DNA of 9,165 bases, from assembly GCA_016839345.1 (NCBI GenBank), contig JAEOUL010000139.1, positions 1-9,165 on the forward strand, given 5' to 3'. The stretch is from Candidatus Thorarchaeota archaeon. Its GTDB lineage: Archaea; Asgardarchaeota; Thorarchaeia; Thorarchaeales; Thorarchaeaceae. Numbering within the stretch: position 1 is the first letter of the stretch; each line of letters begins with the position of its first letter. The notes beneath the pieces are model-generated. The model was given only the letters and a program-made list of their open reading frames with translations. It made no database searches and was not told the origin of the DNA. Of this stretch, positions 6,312 through 9,165 are shown in pieces. Both the position numbers and the translations under genes were made by a program.

Positions 6312-7355
6312 TTATGCACAATCCTGAGATAGCTCGATCATCTTCTTCATCATTCCAAAATGATCACGGATACTGTACTCTGCTACTTCTGTTGCATTTG
6401 ATGCAAGTTTCTGAGTGAGAACAGCTCGTTTTCCATGTTGGTCAGCTACTATTCGATCACTAGCATAGGCAGCTGAAACTGTGAATATGAAAGGATTCCG
6501 TCCTCCACGCTTTGAAGCAGGTATAATATTGAGAACTTCCAATACTTTGTTTCTGAGAGCATTTTCATATTCTTTCAATTTCCAACCTCTTGATTTGACC
6601 TTGCTAACTACCCTTGAACTGTTCATTAACATGGAAATCACCCTTGGAACATAATCCTCCGGCTTTCGAATTTGAGGTGAATACCCAGTTATTGATTTGA
6701 GTCTCAACGCTTCTCTAACAATCGCTCTCACATTGACACGGTGTCCGCATTTCTCGAACACGTCAGCTATCTCATCAAGGGTTATTGGAGCTTCATCTTT
6801 AAACTCCCTAACAGCCATCAAAAGACAGACCGCAATCAACAATATATTGTTACTCACTTTCTGAGATGATTCAGACACTACTTTTTTGTAAAGATACGCA
6901 GTGCGATCACGAACCTGTTCATTGAGCATGAGAAGTTTGGACACATGATTAAGAGTTCTAAGAGCTCTATACTTTGCCTCATTCTTCCCGATTCTGATTC
7001 TTGTACTGTATATTGTTTTCAATCGTTTGAATTTTTTCTGCATTCTCCCCGATAATGCCTGTCCTTGAGCATCCTGAAAGTACCTGTCCTTGTGAAATCC
7101 AATATAGCTACCAAGACCATCAACGATATGCATTCGATTTCCTAATGATACATAGACACTCGCATCAGGAGAGTCATCATGTGGCTGTTGTCCCATCTGA
7201 TATGTTGGTAAAACGTACTCTCTTGAAAGCACTAAACCACATTCCGCACAAACTACATGTCCTTGACTAGTGACCAAGAAGCCATTACAGTCTGGACAGG
7301 ATTTCAAATCCATCGAACGAGATTCACATATTCCATTAGCCAAAACCACACCCAT
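6312..7355 (-). CDS. tfb: Transcription initiation factor TFB (TFIIB homologue), divergent
   Basis: TFB bridges TBP-bound DNA and RNA polymerase. The zinc ribbon is clear (CPDC and CAEC, C20/C23/C36/C39 counted from ATG 7355). After it comes a divergent B-reader/linker with DGLGSYIGFHKD in place of the usual GL-T-I block. Two cyclin-like repeats follow (about 120-210 and 222-320), the second with NPFIFTVSAAYASDRI and ATEVAEYSIRDHF matching TFB cyclin-fold signatures. The usual EWRAF-type motif behind the ribbon is absent, so the tip that enters the polymerase cleft differs from standard TFBs. Length is about 347 aa against the usual 300-340. The start is uncertain: TTG 7370, ATG 7355 and ATG 7313 are all in frame. 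I chose ATG 7355; ATG 7313 would place the ribbon at the very N-terminus as in most TFBs. The gene lies downstream of the Rpo8 candidate on the same strand. Probably one of several TFB paralogues. Confidence 0.9.
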   Translation of the reverse strand: MGVVLANGICESRSMDLKSCPDCNGFLVTSQGHVVCAECGLVLSREYVLPTYQMGQQPHDDSPDASVYVSLGNRMHIVDGLGSYIGFHKDRYFQDAQGQALSGRMQKKFKRLKTIYSTRIRIGKNEAKYRALRTLNHVSKLLMLNEQVRDRTAYLYKKVVSESSQKVSNNILLIAVCLLMAVREFKDEAPITLDEIADVFEKCGHRVNVRAIVREALRLKSITGYSPQIRKPEDYVPRVISMLMNSSRVVSKVKSRGWKLKEYENALRNKVLEVLNIIPASKRGGRNPFIFTVSAAYASDRIVADQHGKRAVLTQKLASNATEVAEYSIRDHFGMMKKMIELSQDCA

Positions 7356-7468
7356 TAACCAGATGTGCAATTGCCCCTAACTGAGTTTCAGATACTTAAC
7401 ATACATTCACAGGGAAAACTAGTTAGTCAGAATGAATTTCAACCGACATAGAGCAGGTTCTATTAGCC

Positions 7469-7490
7469 CGGTCAGAAAGAGAGATGACCG
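7469..7490 (-). repeat. Perfect 6-bp inverted repeat CGGTCA/TGACCG
   Basis: CGGTCA and TGACCG flank a 10-nt spacer that is all pyrimidine on the minus strand (TCTCTCTTTC). It begins about 15 nt after the Rpo8 stop and precedes tfb. It could be a transcript-end hairpin or an operator. No T run follows, so a simple terminator is not shown. Confidence 0.5.
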
Positions 7491-7504
7491 AAACTAATCT
7501 CGAT

Positions 7505-7870
7505 TTAGATGATTGCCAAGAAGAAGGTGCCGGAGTTGAAAGTAGTACTTTGACTTGGAGTAGCTTTTGTGATTGATAGAACTAACCTTAGTCCTCCTAT
7601 TGAACCAACAATCTCCAAATCATCCTTCTCCATTTTCTTGAAGACATTTCCCTGAATGTATATTTTAGCTTGTGTTCCTTTAGCAATAGGTTTGGAATCA
7701 ATTATGACATTGATTAAGTCATTAGAGTTTAGTGAATCACAAAGCGCATCAGGTAATTCTAACGTGAGTGTAGCATTATCACTCTTCGAAGACACCTTCA
7801 ACAACTTCAATCTTCTAGTTTCGGTTTCCTCGATAGAGTCAATGACAGCATCCTTGAATCGAATTACCAT
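7505..7870 (-). CDS. rpo8: Probable DNA-directed RNA polymerase subunit Rpo8 (RpoG, RPB8-like), 121 aa
   Basis: A small beta-rich protein. The start MVIRFKDAVIDSIEE, a central TLTLELPDALCDSLNSND-LINVII segment, a GTQAKIYIQGNVF strand, then GSIGGLRLVLS and a final FFLAII strand follow the order of the RPB8/Rpo8 OB fold. The IGGL element corresponds to the YGGLLMRL-type segment near the C-terminus of eukaryotic RPB8. Length is right for the family (about 110-150 aa). ATG 7868-7870 is preceded by GGAG at 7882-7885 (11 nt); an alternative GTG at 7880-7882 would add four residues but overlaps that SD. The adjacent tfb on the same strand supports a transcription role. Rpo8 is a peripheral core subunit in eukaryotes and in some archaea, not in Euryarchaeota. 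The match is by pattern, without a search; another small OB-fold protein remains possible. Confidence 0.7.
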   Translation of the reverse strand: MVIRFKDAVIDSIEETETRRLKLLKVSSKSDNATLTLELPDALCDSLNSNDLINVIIDSKPIAKGTQAKIYIQGNVFKKMEKDDLEIVGSIGGLRLVLSITKATPSQSTTFNSGTFFLAII

Positions 7871-7992
7871 TTGAAACAACACTCCAATTTGTTAGAGCCT
7901 TTTTTGACGGCGAGCTAGGGTGAATTAAACCTACCGTTGAAACCATGTGCTGTTTTTTAGGAAGGACACTGACTGTTTTCTGGTGTAGATAA
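7871..7992. promoter_or_regulatory. Divergent promoter region between rpo8 and an Ig-like surface gene
   Basis: This AT-rich region of about 120 nt lies between two divergent starts. The GAATTAAAC stretch at 7922-7930 is nearly symmetric and could act as a TATA box in either direction. On the minus side, AAAAAAGG near 7898-7905 is a closer alternative for rpo8. The rpo8 SD is at 7882-7885. On the plus side only a weak GGTG (7982-7985) precedes GTG 7993. T6 tracts occur at about 7900-7905 and 7963-7968. Exact promoters are inferred. Confidence 0.4.
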
Positions 7993-9165
7993 GTGAAACA
8001 AAGGACACGAGCACTAATCCCATTATCACTATTGCTCACTTTGTGTTTAGTGACACCCGTTTCTGCATTTTATTTTGATTTTCAGTATTTTGAAACTGAT
8101 AAACTAGTATACGAAGTTGGAGAAACAATAAACATGGTTGCAAAATTAATCGCAGATTTCAGCAATCAGGGTTGGTGCTATGTTTCATTTGCAGTAGTAT
8201 CAGATCTTGGTCCAGTATTTGCAAATGAATACTTCATTTCCCCATCACCCGATGTTCGTTACATGAATTCATCATACACAATTCTTCCAGAACATACAGC
8301 TCCAAATACCACCGGAGCTCAAGCATTTGTACTCTTCAATGTTGAAATATTTGATACTGTTTCACAAGGCGCAGGAGATAATATCGAAATTATGATAGTT
8401 AGAGGCCATCTTAATGTGATTTCAGAAACACCTCTAGTAATCCAATCTGGAATTAGCACGACACTTTTGTTCAAGGTAGAAAGCGTACACAATAGCAGTA
8501 TAGTCTATGCTGAAGAAACAGTAGCTTTGTATATAGAGGATGCAAACTCTCAGACGGTTATTGATACAAATCTGACAACAACTACTGAGGGATTAGTATC
8601 ATTAAACTGGAATGATTCTCTAGGTCCTCCAGGATCGTACAACCTAACACTGTCAGGCAGCGGAAATGAAGACTTTCTGCCTTTCTCAGATTCATTTCAG
8701 ATCAATTTACTCCCTGCAATATCCAATTTATCTATAGTGTCTTTTCCGACAACTATCCATTGTCAATCGCCGGATGGAAATCATGTTGAACAAGCTGATA
8801 TCTTAGTCGAGCATAAAGATTCCAACTTCAATCCTGTGAATGATAGTACAATCTCTTGGGAAACCACTTTTGGAAACGGACTGATGACAAACCAAGGAAA
8901 TGGATTTTATTCATCGACAATTCCATTTCAGACCAGTCCTGGAACGCATTTGGTCAATATCACAGCAACAAATCCTCAATTTCAGACAGTCCAAGAAATA
9001 CTCTCTATCAATGTTCTTCCCAACTTCCTACAATTCTTTCCACTTCAACCATCATGGAATGTCACAAGAGGTCAAAACGTAACAATTGAGTTTATTGTTG
9101 ATTCCGAACTAGATTGGAATCAATCGGTAGATGTCCAATTCACCGATGAAGAAAACGAGTTTTCG
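7993..9165 (+). CDS. Secreted protein with Ig-like domains, C-terminus beyond window
   Basis: The frame is open for 391 codons to the window end, so the stop is not seen. The GTG start (7993-7995) is fixed by a TAA directly before it and by a textbook signal peptide: KQRTR n-region, a Leu-rich core (about 8-20), and the cleavage motif PVSA after residue 25. The mature part is beta-rich. An N-terminal domain (about 26-160) carries FAVVSDLGPVFANEY. Ig-like repeats follow at about 160-245 (with TEGLVSLNWNDSLGPPGSYN), 246-345 and from 346 on. The LGPPGSYNLTL block resembles QGPPGTHTLIIEV in the other Ig-like protein of this window, so the two may be distant paralogues. Many N-x-S/T sequons suggest N-glycosylation. 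A C-terminal membrane anchor is expected but not in view. Function probably lies at the cell surface; no enzymatic motif is seen. Confidence 0.82.
   Translation, partial: MKQRTRALIPLSLLLTLCLVTPVSAFYFDFQYFETDKLVYEVGETINMVAKLIADFSNQGWCYVSFAVVSDLGPVFANEYFISPSPDVRYMNSSYTILPEHTAPNTTGAQAFVLFNVEIFDTVSQGAGDNIEIMIVRGHLNVISETPLVIQSGISTTLLFKVESVHNSSIVYAEETVALYIEDANSQTVIDTNLTTTTEGLVSLNWNDSLGPPGSYNLTLSGSGNEDFLPFSDSFQINLLPAISNLSIVSFPTTIHCQSPDGNHVEQADILVEHKDSNFNPVNDSTISWETTFGNGLMTNQGNGFYSSTIPFQTSPGTHLVNITATNPQFQTVQEILSINVLPNFLQFFPLQPSWNVTRGQNVTIEFIVDSELDWNQSVDVQFTDEENEFS

Noticed and set aside
7839..8039. 66-aa minus-strand ORF upstream of rpo8
   Set aside because: It overlaps the rpo8 start, the divergent promoter region and the well-supported signal peptide of the plus-strand gene; no features of its own.
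8856..9089. Plus-strand ORFs of 60-77 aa near the right end
   Set aside because: They are out of frame with the continuous Ig-like reading frame that covers this stretch.
1..9165. CRISPR array, insertion sequence or long repeats
   Set aside because: I saw no regularly spaced repeats, transposase motifs or long terminal inverted repeats on either strand.

Overview
This window looks archaeal, most likely an Asgard-type archaeon, or otherwise a TACK lineage. It holds a TFIIB-type transcription factor, a small protein that fits RNA polymerase subunit Rpo8 (an RPB8 homologue known from TACK and Asgard lineages, not Euryarchaeota), a tRNA gene interrupted by a short BHB-type intron outside the anticodon loop, archaeal secretion/pilus ATPases, and two secreted proteins built of Ig-like beta domains. 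Base composition is AT-rich, with one GC-rich patch at the tRNA. The phylum is inferred from gene content only.

Layout, left to right. 1-2259 (-) is a membrane-anchored HerA/VirB4-like ATPase whose C-terminus runs off the window. 2260-2428 is a divergent promoter region. 2429/2471-4084 (+) is a surface protein of five Ig-like domains with a C-terminal membrane anchor; it appears to lack a normal start codon where its Shine-Dalgarno sequence and signal peptide demand one. 4092-4199 (-) is tRNA-Glu(CUC) with a 30-nt intron in the D arm, preceded by a structured GC-rich leader. 4285-4494 (-) is a tiny Flp-like pilin precursor. 4546-6246 (-) is a GspE/TadA/VirB11-family secretion ATPase with an N-terminal cysteine cluster. 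6312-7355 (-) is a divergent TFB. 7505-7870 (-) is the Rpo8 candidate. 7993-9165 (+) is a second signal-peptide-bearing Ig-like surface protein, cut by the window end.

Two themes emerge. Transcription: Rpo8 and a divergent TFB paralogue lie in tandem. Cell surface/secretion: a GspE-type motor is followed at once by a pilin-like substrate, a HerA/VirB4-type motor lies nearby, and two Ig-domain surface proteins are interleaved. GspE/VirB11-type and VirB4-type ATPases plus a small one-helix pilin are the core parts of a conjugation- or DNA-import-like apparatus, but no membrane platform protein (TadC/GspF type) or prepilin peptidase is seen here, so any shared machine is a hypothesis. Most minus-strand genes seem to have their own promoters (TATA-like boxes before the pilin and the GspE-like gene), so this is a cluster of short units and not one long operon.
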